Source: Pegea sp. RAD2-039
Taxonomy: Eukaryota > Chordata > Thaliacea > Salpida > Salpidae
DNA: 64,000 nt
NCBI GenBank assembly: GCA_034620365.1
Contig: JAQGEQ010000079.1
Location: 186,001 to 250,000, forward strand
Direction: 5' to 3'
How positions within the stretch are numbered: position 1 is the first letter of the stretch; each line of letters opens with the position of its first letter. Position numbers and translations under genes: made by a program. The notes under the pieces were generated by a model. It ran no database searches and had not been told where the DNA came from. It worked only from the letters and a program-made list of their open reading frames with translations. This document shows positions 37,951 through 50,177 of this stretch, in pieces.

Positions 37951-40900
37951 ATGGGACCTTTGAGCAATTATACAATGCCCGATACGTGTGCAGATGGACT
38001 TGATGAAACATTTTGGAGATTATGTGATGTGAAATTAATATGGCCAATTGTTGCCGAAAGTTTTGCTACTTTGGGGGTCTTTATAACCAGCTTTCTGTTT
38101 GCTGTCTATCTCCGTGCAGTTCGAATTGTTGTCAAGTAAATGATTAAATATATATATGACGATATAATTTATCAAAACGTGTTCTATGTATTTAATATTT
38201 AATAGTTTTACGACTGACATCAAATCAGTGTATCAAGTTAACTATCTAAATGATATTGTCGCAAAATATTTAATTTTTTAAAATTTTTTTAATTCTATGA
38301 AATGCTTTGATGACATAATTTCTGAAATCAAACATTTTTTTAAGCTGATTTTAATGAGATCATTTCTTAATGGCTATTTGCTATGACTAAATCAATTTGT
38401 AATCACTTACTCAACTTATATCAGAAATATGTTGCAAGAAACATTGTTTTATTTTTAGCAATAAACTTAATTGATAAACATTTCTGACATTTACGTTTTT
38501 TACAAAGAAGTTAATTGAACAATTAATTAAGACATTTCTTTTTCATGGTTAAAAAAATTAAATATTTAATTTACTTCTTCAATTGAATTTCTAATTTTAA
38601 AACATCTTTAATCTTAAGTATTTTAAAGATCTGTTTAGAGTATAAATAAAATACTCCCACAAAAAACTGACAAGTATTGATCTAAAAAAGACTAATTGAA
38701 GATAATTTTTTACAGAGAACAAACTAATCGGAATATTTACTTGGTGTTAATCATTTTTCTTGGATGCCTTTTATCATTTTTGTCTGTTTTTTCATTTATC
38801 TTAACGCCTAACTCATTCGTTTGTTCAATAAGAAGATGGGGTCTAAACCTCCCTCTATCTTGTTTCTACTCACCTATTATTATTTTGTGTGCAATCACAT
38901 GGTTGTGTCCATATTTGGATGAAATTAGGTAAGTCTATTTGATAAACTTAATTAGCCAGTTTATCCTAAACCCTATTTGCTTACTACAACAGCTTATCAG
39001 CTATAGTTGTCTGATTAAGGTAAACTAAGTTCTTGCAAATTATGTTAGGTTACTAAAAATTGATAGATTAAAAGTTTTTATCAGCTACTTAGAGCTTTTA
39101 TGACAACTTACTTGTCAGCTTTGTGGTCACAAGACGCATTGAGCTAAGTTTTTTAGTTAACTGAAATCGTCAAACCAGTAACAAGTATAAGAATATGACT
39201 TTAAATCACTGATTAATTATGATTACGAAATTTTTCATTTTATTTTTAGGCATAATTTACAATCATAAAAACATGAATTATTAAAACCGAAAGAAATAAG
39301 TTAGATATTTTAACTTTTTTTTTGTTCCATGCATAAATTATGATTTATAACTTCTTACATCAATATTTCATACATCCATAATAGCTCAATTTTACTTAAA
39401 AGTTAAATTTCTATTTCTTATTTTTTGCTATCAAACTTTATTTCAATGTTTGTTAAGATTATCTCATGCTCGTTAAAATAATTGGAGTTCAAACTAAAAA
39501 GATTTCTTAAAATATAAAAATGTGAGGTTTTTTTAAAGGGTTTTGTCATTATAAGAGGAAGCTCCTGTTTGATAGAGTAACAAAACTTGAGTTTCGTTTT
39601 AATTTTCAAAGAAATTGTTCCTTTTTATTTCTCCTAATGAAAGTAGTTTTGTTTCCCAAATCGGATTTCAAACATTTTTGTTTTGTTGTCATTCTATTAA
39701 CAGCAATAAAAGTTTGTCATTTCTTTGAGCTTAACTTATTTTACTAAATAATTGTTTTTCAAACCTAACAAAACGCCGGCCTTGTATATCTGTTAAGATC
39801 TATGCTTGAAACAGTTCAATAAGAAAGTTTATACCAATGAACGTAAATAAGGGTTTCCTACTATTATTTTATTTTTGAAAACAGCGTTTCTTATCTAAGT
39901 TTTGAAACATAAACTGTTTTATCAAATTGTAAACTTCTTTTTAAATAAAATAAACAAACTATAAATAGGTTATAATTGATATTGTAAAGTTTATGCTGTT
40001 ACTTAATTCTAATGTCAAAGGATTTTTTTTCTAGAACTTAAGATAAGAAGTTTAAAATTGCAAATTTGAACTTTATTTTATCATATGAGTACTTCCAAAC
40101 ACATTTCTTAGTTTTTTGCGATGTAATAAAACTTTTTTGAATTAAAGTTGATAAATTTTCTAAAAACTGTATAAAAGAAAAGCAAGTTGATTAAAAACGG
40201 TTTAAGCAGTTCTAAAGTTCTTTTGGTATATTTTTCTACGCCTGAATAAATATATAATATTCAAAAAGATCAGTCCTTTTAATTAGTATTTTGTAGCTTG
40301 AAACAGAGTTACAAAACCTAATTTAATCAGTCTTTTCCTGTCAGAAATCCAATAATAGCTTCAAATATCTATTTAAACAGAAGAGGGTATTAAAAAACAT
40401 TTACACAAACTAAAATACCTACAGAAACTTTAAGTTTTTTATTGTTGTTATTTTAAGCCTTGATTGGCTTTGCAAGTTTCAAATTTAATAGTTTAAAAAA
40501 GTTTCAAATTTCTTCTTAAAACTTAATTTTATATTCTTATATCGTTTTTCTGCAAACTGTTTTCGCTAAATTAAATTTCAGCGAAAAAAGAGAATATGTA
40601 TTTGCTTACTAATTTGAAAAATTTGAAAACTAGGTTTGGAAATTTACTACTGACAACACTTAGTTTGATTGTTGTTCAAATTATCATACTTGTCGAATGG
40701 CTGATACTACGACCTCCACTTAGTGACGGACTATGTGAAACTGAAATTGAGACTTATCCTTTGTCTATGATATGGAATTACTTTCTAGCATTTGTACTAG
40801 CTCTCACAACAGTTAAAGCTTATTATCATATCAAGAAAAAACATGCAACCCAGTTACCGGTTAGTTTCATTTATATATGTTGATTGCATTATTCTTGTTT

Positions 40901-42778
40901 ATAATAATTGAAATACAATGACTTTTAAATACCAATATAACTTCTGTCTTATTGGAAACTAGCTTTATATATTGCTTTTGACATTCAATTGCTGAAATGT
41001 TATTTGTGTAGAATGTTAGATGACTTTTGTTTTAAATGTTGTATATTTTTTTCATACAACAAATTTCAAAATTTGTTTGTTTTCAACTAAAGATTAACTT
41101 TTGAGAATCGTAATTACATTAAGTTATAAATTGGACTGACTTTTAATACATATTTGTTTATTTTAACAAAATTTGAGATAAGGAATATCAAAAACAGACT
41201 TTTCGGATTTCAAAATTTAAGTTTCATCAAAATTGTTTACGAAACATAAAACGGTGTTATTTCAAACGACAAGCAAATCTAATGACCATAAATTTATCAT
41301 CTTACATTAGATTGATATTCTCCTTCTGTGGGTTTCTGCACTTCTGCCACGAAGTTTGCAGCATTTCTTTCTGTTGAAACTCTGATGAGAAAATTACTTA
41401 TTCGTGATATACTTTAATAGTTGAGCTACAAGTTTGCTTATTTATTGAAAGTTAATTCAAAACAAGTATTATAGAATATTAAAAATCAATAATACTATAG
41501 AAGTTTTATTTTGTTAATTTAATATTAGGATGAATTGGGTATTTTGCATCCAACAATTTGTTTCGTTGCTTCGTCCTCTACAACGTCAATAGTCTGGGTA
41601 GTTATGACAGTTTATGGACTTCCAAAATTGGACAAAGTAAACGAATGGACTGAGGCTACTCATGCGTTTTTCTTAGTAAGACGTAATCTTGTTTTTACAA
41701 ATTATTTTGTTTCTAATTTTATCTGAAACCTTATAAGCATCTTTGACTTCCTATTTGTTCTACTTCTTTGTTAATTTGATGCAGATTTTGACTACTTATA
41801 TAGTGATATTCTCTTATATAATACCACTTCTACGTACAATGTATAAAATTAAAAAAGAGGAAGAAGAACATGACAACATCTCTTCTTTTTCTGGAGGATT
41901 AGACTACAATCAAACACCTGTAATAGACGGTGACATACGTAAGTCGCTTTTGAAACTATTTCACAACATAATATATAAAGTTTTAATTTAATATTAATCT
42001 TTTCAGGGTAATAATAAAATACCACAGTGAATTTCAAATATTTTAATTTCTATTGATAAATAACTATTGAAAATTTCTTTTTTATAAAAATGACCTCAAG
42101 TAATTTGGTGGTAAATTGAATACAACTTGTTACACTCAGCATTTACATCTACAATAAAGCAATTTTTCGTTTAGCCATGGTTGGAATTCCTTCGGATTTT
42201 GTTGGAAGTCCAAGAATAGGATTAGATTTGACTTCTCTTCAGAATTATGATATCATAACAAACAGACCGATACCAGCAGCAAGACGTGACATCAACGGAG
42301 TTAACAGGTATATTTAACTGCTGTGTAGCCAGTGACAGTTGACAGAAAAGTTAAAAATAATAATTTTCTCTTAAAAAAACTTCGAGAAATTTTCTAACAA
42401 ATTGTTGAGCAGTAAAAATTCAAACAAATATTTTCAAATTAGATGTTTGAAGTACTTTTTTATTTGTTGTAATAATACTTACAGAATAAAGTATTCTGTT
42501 AAAAAGTTAGTAATTAGAAACAATACTTAGCTTTCAAAGTCATCTTTTAGTTTTAAACTTATTCGTTTTATTATTTTGACGACGTATTAACAAGTGTCAC
42601 CAAGTAAGCTTTTGTAAACAGCATTTGTTGTCAATTAACCAGCTTCAATTGTTGATGTTTCAGGTTGCCAGACTCGAAGCAAATAAGTAAGAATGAAGGT
42701 CACTTCAATGCAACCTTAGAGCTTCATGAAGAAGATGTGGATTGGAGAAGAGTTCCAAATCCAATCCGTCCAGTTTAA
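37951..42778 (+). CDS. GPRC5-like class C orphan GPCR (RAIG family)
   Basis: Seven-helix receptor with a very short N-terminus, as in retinoic-acid-inducible orphan receptors. Exons: 37951-38135, 38716-38928, 40582-40859, 41529-41675, 41785-41938, 42175-42307, 42664-42778. Diagnostic features: TCADGLDETFWRLCD before TM1 (GPRC5 has CGxGL...LCD), TM6 with SSSTTSIVWVVMTVYG, TM7 ending YIIPLL, and a C-terminal tail ending near RVPNPIRPV (human proteins end near RNPYVWD). It would have 407 residues if the A-run at 40584-40589 had one base fewer. As printed, exon 3 enters one nucleotide out of frame with exon 2 and hits a stop. This is either an assembly indel, a real frameshift, or a missed small exon. 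An acceptor-like TTTTTAG ends 36 nt before the ATG. Confidence 0.8.
38936..40581. other. Large intron of the GPRC5-like gene
   Basis: About 1.65 kb of AT-rich DNA with no exon that I could support. A hidden exon of 3n+2 nt would be an alternative explanation for the phase conflict at the next exon, but none with good splice sites and hydrophilic coding sequence was seen. Confidence 0.4.
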
Positions 42779-43500
42779 AAATGGTACAGCTTCGTTTAAA
42801 ACACTCAAAAATAAAACGTTTCTCGATTGCGTCTATCAATCATATCTAATGGTTATGTTTCTTCATGCTTCTAATTGTATCTTTAGTTGTGAAATAAAAA
42901 ATTTTTAAATATTTTTAATAAAATGTTTACAAAACTTGTATAATGTAGTTAAACATTAAACTATATTTCCAAAGTTTTTTAGTTTACATAAATCCTAGGC
43001 TTGATGAAATAATTTTTTCAGGAAGCTTAAATTAGTTTAGCGATTTAAGATTTAAAAAATTTTTAAATCATGGGATGAACTATTGTATCGACATGTTGCA
43101 AAAATATAGTAAGATTTGTTTGTCAAAAACGAATATGTGGTAAGCTAATTTGTGTCAAAAAACTACTTTCTAGTTTTATTTTAATCAAAGCGAAATATAA
43201 ACGAGGCAAAACTTACTTCTGAAATCAGATTTTCATACAGAAAGAATTTCTAAACTTTGAATCTAAATGATTTGAATTTAATGACTAAACGGTCTTTGCT
43301 TTCATCAGAAAGTAAAATTGATCAAAAGTATTCATGCTTCTTCATTTGTTAATTAAATGAGCAAATAAATCAGATCTTGTTAGGTGTTTGTGTTTTATAT
43401 CCACATGCGAAAGTCCTTGATCATGAACAAATGTTAATTTAATGAGTTGTGATGAATAAAAATGTAAAAAAGTTTATCACGTAACATACTTAATGGGCTC
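42779..43500. other. 3' UTR of the GPRC5-like gene and spacer
   Basis: An AATAAA near 42891 and another near 42919 probably serve polyadenylation. No further feature was recognised up to the less AT-rich DNA of the retroelement. Confidence 0.45.
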
Positions 43501-43539
43501 ATTTTACGGTTCTACAAATTATCTTTTAATTCGATCAAA

Positions 43540-45640
43540 ATTAGCCGCAATTACAACCGTAAGACCCCTAAAGCTTTATACAGCGGCACGGTGAGGTAGA
43601 ACAGTAAAGTATTTTGTCGCTGACGTAAATGCTTTAAACGTCATTTTCGTATATACAGTTGTCATTGGGTAATAGACTAGTTGTGGGTAGCGCGTATGGT
43701 TAGGATACTTACCGTTGTTGTCAGTCGCGTTAATAATTTGAATAAAGCTCTATTTAAAGAGTCATTGTCATTACAATTTATTTAAATTATAAGAAATTAT
43801 TTCCCGCGCGAGTCTATGGCAGTTGTTTTGGCGTTATTAGAGCTTAGTGTAGTTAAAGCTTAGCAATGGTTAAGATATTCTCTTTTTGCTATACCTAATA
43901 TAAATTTAAATAAGATTTTATTTGGTTAAGTATATTTAGTTATTTTAATGTAACGACTTTTTTAATAAAAAAATGGATACGCTATTAAAGCCAATTAAGT
44001 TGTCTATAGACCCAAATAGTCCGTCTGCATCCAGCAAATGGCGTTACTGGAAGAAAAGTTTTGCCAATTACATGAATTACCTAAAGCAGTGTGGGTAAAA
44101 TTTGAACTGATAAAAATAAATTGGCAGCGCTTGTTAACAGCACAAATAAAAACGTGAACCAGTACTTTGACAGCTGTCAGACTTATGTAGAAGCTGAAGC
44201 GACGCTGGAACGGTTGTATGTAAAGAAACCAAATAAAATTTTTCGCGTCATCTACTAAGAACGGAGAAGCAAGTCAATCTATAGAAGACTTTCGGTGCAC
44301 TTTGATATATCTAGCTAAGAGCAGTGATTTTAATAATATCCCAGCAGCAGAACACAGGGTGATTAGGTATTGATTGATCAGGGATTCTTTAAATTTTAAC
44401 ATTAGAAGAATCTATTAACCAAGCGTTGACACTAGAGGATGCCCGGCAGAACGACAAATACTTCGGGGTTGAAAGATCGGTTGAAGCTGCAGAAGAAGCA
44501 GTAAATTCAATGAAAATCAAGGAAGAGAACCAAGTTGAACCGATAGTGATGACCATGAAAGGAGTTTGTGGAAAATGTGGAGGTAGCAAATCTCATGAGT
44601 TTAGAAGATGCCGAGCTGATTTAAGCTTATGTTTCAAAAGTGAGAGGAAGGGACAGTATAGTCGAGCCTATCATCTTCAGAAGAGGTCTCCCAAGAAACA
44701 GTCATGAAGGTAAAGAATAGAGAGAGCTGTAATGACTAGCCAAAGACATGAAGTTGTGGTATCTCTATAGCAGGCAAGGTATTTAGGGCGCTTATTAATA
44801 TCGGATCCTCAAAGAGTTTTGTGAGTGGTAAGGTTGCTCAGAACTTCAAGATTCAAAAACTTGAAATAAATTTAAAGTAGAGATAGTTGAGTCATCTAAG
44901 ATTTGCAAAAATAAATAGATTTAAAGAGTACAGAAATACAAATCTGTTTGTGATGAACAGCCTCGATGTAGAGGTGGTGCAGGGAGGTGGCTTGCTTAAA
45001 ACTTATAAGAGAGTGGTATTTGAGTTAGGAGGTCCAAAAGAGGATTTAGTAATACACACTAAAGATGCAACCAAGAAACAAACACGAAATTTCATGCCAA
45101 ATGTTTTAGATGTAGGCAGAAAGGACGTTATAGTCATTCTTGTGATGTTTAAATTGAGTCATCTAAGAAGCATTTCATGAAAAAAGAAATAAGAGAAGAG
45201 ATGCGATGCGATGCGATGCGATGACGGCTAAGACAAGAACTGAGTATCTGTACGCTACTCAGCTTACTGGAAAAGCATCCGGACGCTCTAGTTATTATGA
45301 GGTAGAAAAGCTCTCTCTTTTATACTTGGATTTCGCGCTGTTCTGCATTGGAGTGCAAATCTTCAATAAAACTGCTTCATATCAGCTACAGTTCTTAAAT
45401 CCGGTGGAGACACAAAAATGATCTTGAGGACTTTTGACGTTCATTCAGGACGGTGTAATAAAGAGGAAAGTCCCCACAGGTTTCACCAAAGTGATATAAG
45501 AGAGAATCCCGAAGACATCATCATGATTAGAAAGTGGCGTGGAGGTTCGGTGGTCCAGTGGATCATTTAAAGATGTACCTCAGAAATGCTACGGTTGGGA
45601 CTAATTGTCGATGATGGCAATAATGAGATTTTAAATTTAA
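43540..45640 (+). mobile_element. Decayed LTR-type retrotransposon with internal deletion
   Basis: A less AT-rich block. A gag-like start at 43974 (MDTLLKPIKLSID, KWRYWKKSF) breaks after about 40 codons and continues in other frames (SIEDFRCTLIYLAKSSDF). At 44426-44706 an open part ends in a cysteine motif (CGKCGGSKSHEF) like a gag zinc knuckle with later ligands changed. Next comes a protease-like piece with INIGSSKSFV where active enzymes have an Asp before the T/S-G-S/A. Shortly after, around 45540-45600, a GGPVDHLKMYL piece resembles the end of an integrase polyprotein, so reverse transcriptase and most of integrase are missing. A TG...CA segment at about 43660-43780 with an internal AATAAAG could be an LTR remnant, but I did not find its partner. 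A defective relic; Ty3-like is only a guess. Confidence 0.55.
45201..45223. repeat. ATGCG pentamer microsatellite
   Basis: Four perfect tandem copies of ATGCG followed by ATG, inside the decayed retroelement. Unusual here because it is CG-containing in an AT-rich region. Confidence 0.9.
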
Positions 45641-46692
45641 ATTTTATTTAAACCCATCTTTAATTCTCATGCGCCATTCGAAACCTATTAGATTTCATCC
45701 AAGATAATTTTGTAACTTCTTATTTAATTATTTAGACTTTTTCAAATTTGATTAAAAAAAAAGAAATATTCAGATGAACTTCTGTATTTAGAAAACATCC
45801 AAATAATAATTTTTACATCTTCCTCAAATGAATATTTGAAGCTTTCTGAATCCTGAAATGTTTAAAGTTATAAAAATAACTCAATAAAGCCAAGTTTTTA
45901 TATCTCTTATGAGATTATTTACTGAAATTAGGATCGTATAAAGAAAGAAAATACTTAAATATTCAAAATTTAGTTTACAGCAATTAACAAATTACGACAA
46001 ATTTTGCAATGTTTTTTTATATATCCTATTAATATTTTTTATTATGATTAAAATTAATTATTCAATCATAAAATAATACGTATATAAAATTATATGATTC
46101 CTAAAAATAACAATACTATTTTATAAAAACTTGATTCAGTATTTGATAATAATCATAATAATTTGAATGTTGATTATTGAACTAAGGTGAAAACAAAAAT
46201 AAAATAAATTAATAGTGGACTTTGAACTCGAATTGTGATTTAAATGGTTTAATTTTTACTAGTTGTACGATTCATACTACGTTAAGAGAATAAAATTTAT
46301 AATAAATATTTTAAAAACAATAGTCTAACTTTTAAAATTGTTTTCTTAATGTTTGGTTGTAATTAAATGATAGTAGTAAAATGATTAATCTATTATATGA
46401 TATAAATATTATTAAAAATAACATTACCTTAAAATTTGATTATAAACTCACCTATAGTTAAACTTGATTTTTAAATTATTCTATGAATAACATTTTTAAA
46501 AGCAATTAAATCTAAAGTTTTTCCCATCAATAATAAGTTGCTATTGTTATTAGTAAAACATAAATAAGTTTTCATTTCTATAAATTAAAATATTATCTAG
46601 GATTATTTTTAGTTAGTTAGACATATGTCTTTCTAACTATAATTATATCTAAGTCTTTCAAATCATTTAAAATGGGTTTTTATTTTATAAAG
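45641..46692. other. AT-rich spacer upstream of the acyl-CoA oxidase gene
   Basis: No gene or repeat recognised. An acceptor-like TATTTTATAAAG ends at 46692, 20 nt before the oxidase ATG. Confidence 0.5.
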
Positions 46693-46712
46693 AGTAACTA
46701 AGAAATTGGAGT

Positions 46713-49501
46713 ATGAGTTCATTAATTAAAATTTCAACAAGAATTAAGAATAATTCCATTTATAAAACAAGTTTTAATTTATGTAAACTTTATAGCAATG
46801 TAAGTTTTCTGAACTTTATATTTTCATTGATTTAAGATTTGCTAAAACATTTTTTTCAAGCTTAAGTTGAAATCATTTATTATTAAATAAATTTATCCAC
46901 TAACTACGTTGTGCTACTTCTTTAGAGCTTCTCAACAAGTTGTGCTTGGAAAGAATCCGCTAGTAACAAACTTCCTCCACACTGCTTGAGGTTTCTTAGT
47001 TCTCCAAATAAAACCCAACTTTAACATTTTCATCTTTTAGAGAGCAATGGGCTGATTCTATTTCTTCCACATCTAATTTAAGTTTTGACAAAGACAAAAT
47101 GACAGAGTTATTAGATCATGATAACCATCAAATGAGAAAAGATTTCCGTAAATTTATGAGTGATCCTGTCATGACACCTAAATATGACATCTCACTTGAA
47201 GAAGAAAGGGACATTGCTCTTCAAAGATTACAACGGATTTGTGATGTATAGTTTCATCAAATCATGACTTCATCTAACTTGCTTTTATCATAGGCTGGTT
47301 TCATCTCAGTCACTGACTTCTGGCATAATCCTCTTCGAATCTTTGCAGCTCATGAAATATCAGCTGTTATTGATCCCGCCATGACAACAAAGATGACGGT
47401 AAAATCTCTCTCCTACTTTCATCTCTACATCTTTTTGTTTAGGTCCAGTTTAATTTATTTGGAGGAACAGTGGTGAAGCTGGGAACAGAACGACATCATG
47501 ATCAGTTGGTTAAAGGTCAGTTGATGTAGATGTTTTTGATGATCAGATTATGGATATCTATCTGGTAGGAATTGATAATTTACAAGACATCGGATGTTTT
47601 GGATTGACTGAACTTGGTTACGGAAACAATGCAGTAGAGATGGAAACCACAGCAATTTACGACAAGGTACCTTCCGTCTCCTTCTACAGGGGTTATGAGT
47701 GAGCTGTTTGCAGGAAAGTGATGAGTTTGTGATCAACACACCATCCACTCTTGCACAAAAGTACTGGATCACTAATGGAGCTGTCCATGCCAAACATGTG
47801 GTCGTGTTTGCCCAGGTATCTTTAATATCTATCTATATATCACTTCTGATCATCTATCATAGCTTCAAGTGGGTGAAAAGAGCCACGGAATTCATGGTAT
47901 CTTGGTCCGTATCCGGGATGAAGACATGAATGTGATGCCCGGGGTCTCCATCCATGATATGGGACACAAGATGGGACTGAATGGAGTGGACAACGCTAAG
48001 CTGATGTTTGATCACGTGAGAGTTCCACGAATCAATTTGTTGAACCGGTAACTGCGTCCAAAAGTCCCTAAAATGCCTCAACTTGTGTCCATGACAGTTA
48101 CTCGGACGTGGACGAATGTGGCAACTTCTCGAGCAGTATCGATGGAACACGAAATCGTTTCCTGACAGTTGCAGACCAGTTGCTATCCGGTCGCGTTTGT
48201 ATCGCCGCTATGTCGATAGGTGGCGCTAAAGCGTGTTTGACAATCGCGCTGCGATACGCGGCGACACGCATGACTGTTGGTTCGACTGGTAAATCAGATA
48301 TGGCTATCCTCACGTATCAGGTACTACGTGATTGTGGTTGTCATGGCAACATCTTCAATCATCGCTTCTAGTTACAACAACGCGCGCTACTTCCGCTATT
48401 GGCGCGAACTTTTGCGATGAATATTGCACTGGACCATATCAAGGATGAATGGGCAGCGACCCAGAACTGTGACCAACAAGTTTCGCCTCAGCAACACGCG
48501 CATGTTGTGATTTTGTGTTGCGTCATCAAAGCGCTAGTTGGCTGGCATATCGGTGACGTGACTAAAGTGACTCGTGAGCGCTGTGGGGGTCAAGTGAGTT
48601 CTCTTTTCTCTTTTCCTCATCTAACAAATGTTTTACTGATAGGGGTACTTAAGTTGTAATCGTTTCGGTGCCTTTATCGGGTCAGCTCACGCTGCTATGA
48701 CTGCTGAAGGCGACAACTCAGTGTTGATGCAGGTTAGTAGCGCCACCTAGCGACAAGTGAATGATTTTGACAATTATGGTCGATGTAGAAAGTAGCCAAG
48801 GAGCGATTGATGATGTACAAGCCTCAGAAGGTGGATTTAGTTGCTGAAGGTGATGTGATAGTTACTAATTGATTGTTGCTGATGACGTCATTGTTACAGA
48901 TCTTGACAACGATGAGTTTCTGCATTTTCTGCTTTTATCACGTGACCTCAATCACTTCAGCCAATTAGGAATGAAGTTGATGAAAGCGGGAAAGTCGGGT
49001 CTTTTCGAGACATGGATGCTAAAAGAGAGCGATTTGGTTCAAGTAAATCCCAAAGTGATCTTTGGGATTCGGGATCGATGTTGATATTTTACAGGATGCT
49101 GCTCTTGCTTTTGGGGAGCTGTTTATATCAGAGCAGATGAAAAAGAAGATTGAATGTCAGGAGACTGACGCGTCGTTGAAACCGATTCTCACGCAGTTGA
49201 GACGTTTGTATCTTCTTGATGCTGTTCAACGTGATCTGGGATGGTTTCTCTCAAATCAATTGATGTCAACTAGTAGTGGAAGAGATGTAAGTGGTGTAGA
49301 ATCACATTTAACTTCTTTCAATTCCTCATCTTTCAGTTGAATGAGATTGTAGCTGAATCTTGTCGTTCAATTGCTCCATATTCTCTTCAACTCTGTGATT
49401 CGTTTGGGATGACAGACGCCATGTTGTCGGCACCAATAGCTCTCGACTGGGTTGATTACAACGTCGGTGATAACAGGGGTGAAGTACAACCAACTTGTTG
49501 A
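46713..49501 (+). CDS. Acyl-CoA oxidase/dehydrogenase-family flavoenzyme, plant ACX-like subtype
   Basis: Oxidises acyl-CoA to trans-2-enoyl-CoA with FAD. Exons: 46713-46799, 46926-46990, 47041-47245, 47294-47398, 47443-47515, 47569-47666, 47714-47815, 47863-48047, 48098-48320, 48372-48593, 48643-48732, 48789-48849, 48900-49042, 49095-49286, 49337-49501. Together they give 671 residues without a phase error. Seen: LPPHCLREQW at the N-side, [12 protein letters not shown] (FAD/substrate region), [52 protein letters not shown] and the catalytic-Glu motif [10 protein letters not shown]. The family resembles plant ACX2/ACX3-type enzymes more than human ACOX1-3. The first exon encodes a basic, Ser/Thr-rich leader without acidic residues, like a mitochondrial or PTS2-type presequence. 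The C-terminus (EVQPTC) is not an SKL-type PTS1. Introns are about 45-60 nt, except the first (126 nt). Confidence 0.9.
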
Positions 49502-49585
49502 AGATCGCATCTTCTAACTCACAGAAGTTTAGAGTTAATCTCAACGAGTTAAATTTTGTTTCTTTTTAATTTTCAACATTTTCAG

Positions 49586-50177
49586 AAAAAAGTTCTTCTC
49601 AGCAAAAGTGTTATTTCTTCTTATATTATGCACATGTTTAATTTTCACTATCATAAACATATTGCTAATAAAAAGCAGCAAACAAGTTATTAGTTCACTT
49701 TTCATCAACTTTTTCATGAATTGTAACGCTATAAGACAGTGTGAGAAGTTACTTAACCACTTCGTCGAATTTTATGCATTTAAGTGGTTCTATTGATGCA
49801 AAAACTTTTGTTAGAAATTTAAAACTTTGTGTTTACAATTTGATAGGTTTAAGAGAAGCATATTTGTTTAATCTGAAAATTACCTTTAAAGTTTTTACTA
49901 AACTTTTAATGATTTAATGCAAAATGAAAAGAAATAGTTTTTGGTAAATCATTAAACCTATTTTTTGTTATTCTGGAAAACTCGATAATAAACCGATTTT
50001 AAGTGATTCAAAATTTATCTAAATACTGATTCATAATTATAATCAGTTTTTAGTTTAAAAATAGAAGATCGGATATACGAGAAGAAGAAGTATATAGAAA
50101 CGATGCAGCAAATCAGAAAGAACAGGAAGATGGAATTACATTATTGCGTCCATTTGGCAGACATGTTTGAAAATTAA
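49586..50177 (+). CDS. Orphan exon candidates downstream of the oxidase
   Basis: Eighty-four nt after the oxidase stop a strong acceptor (CAACATTTTCAG, AG at 49584-49585) opens a stretch that in one frame encodes a membrane segment (AKVLFLLILCTCLIFTII). A second acceptor (AG at 50063-50064) opens an exon that in the frame with typical codon use encodes SDIREEEVYRND and ends RPFGRHV at a stop. Together they recall the layout of the small COX-assembly factor PET117 (helix, then a charged REG-V-RD-Q region). The two frames do not join without a one-base shift, and no start codon is in the membrane frame. A different frame gives a 56-residue protein that begins at the ATG at 49628. Position suggests a downstream operon cistron; identity is open. 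Confidence 0.25.

Noticed and set aside
47548-48313. Several minus-strand ORFs opposite the oxidase gene
   Set aside because: They lie antisense to well-supported oxidase exons and carry no motif of their own.
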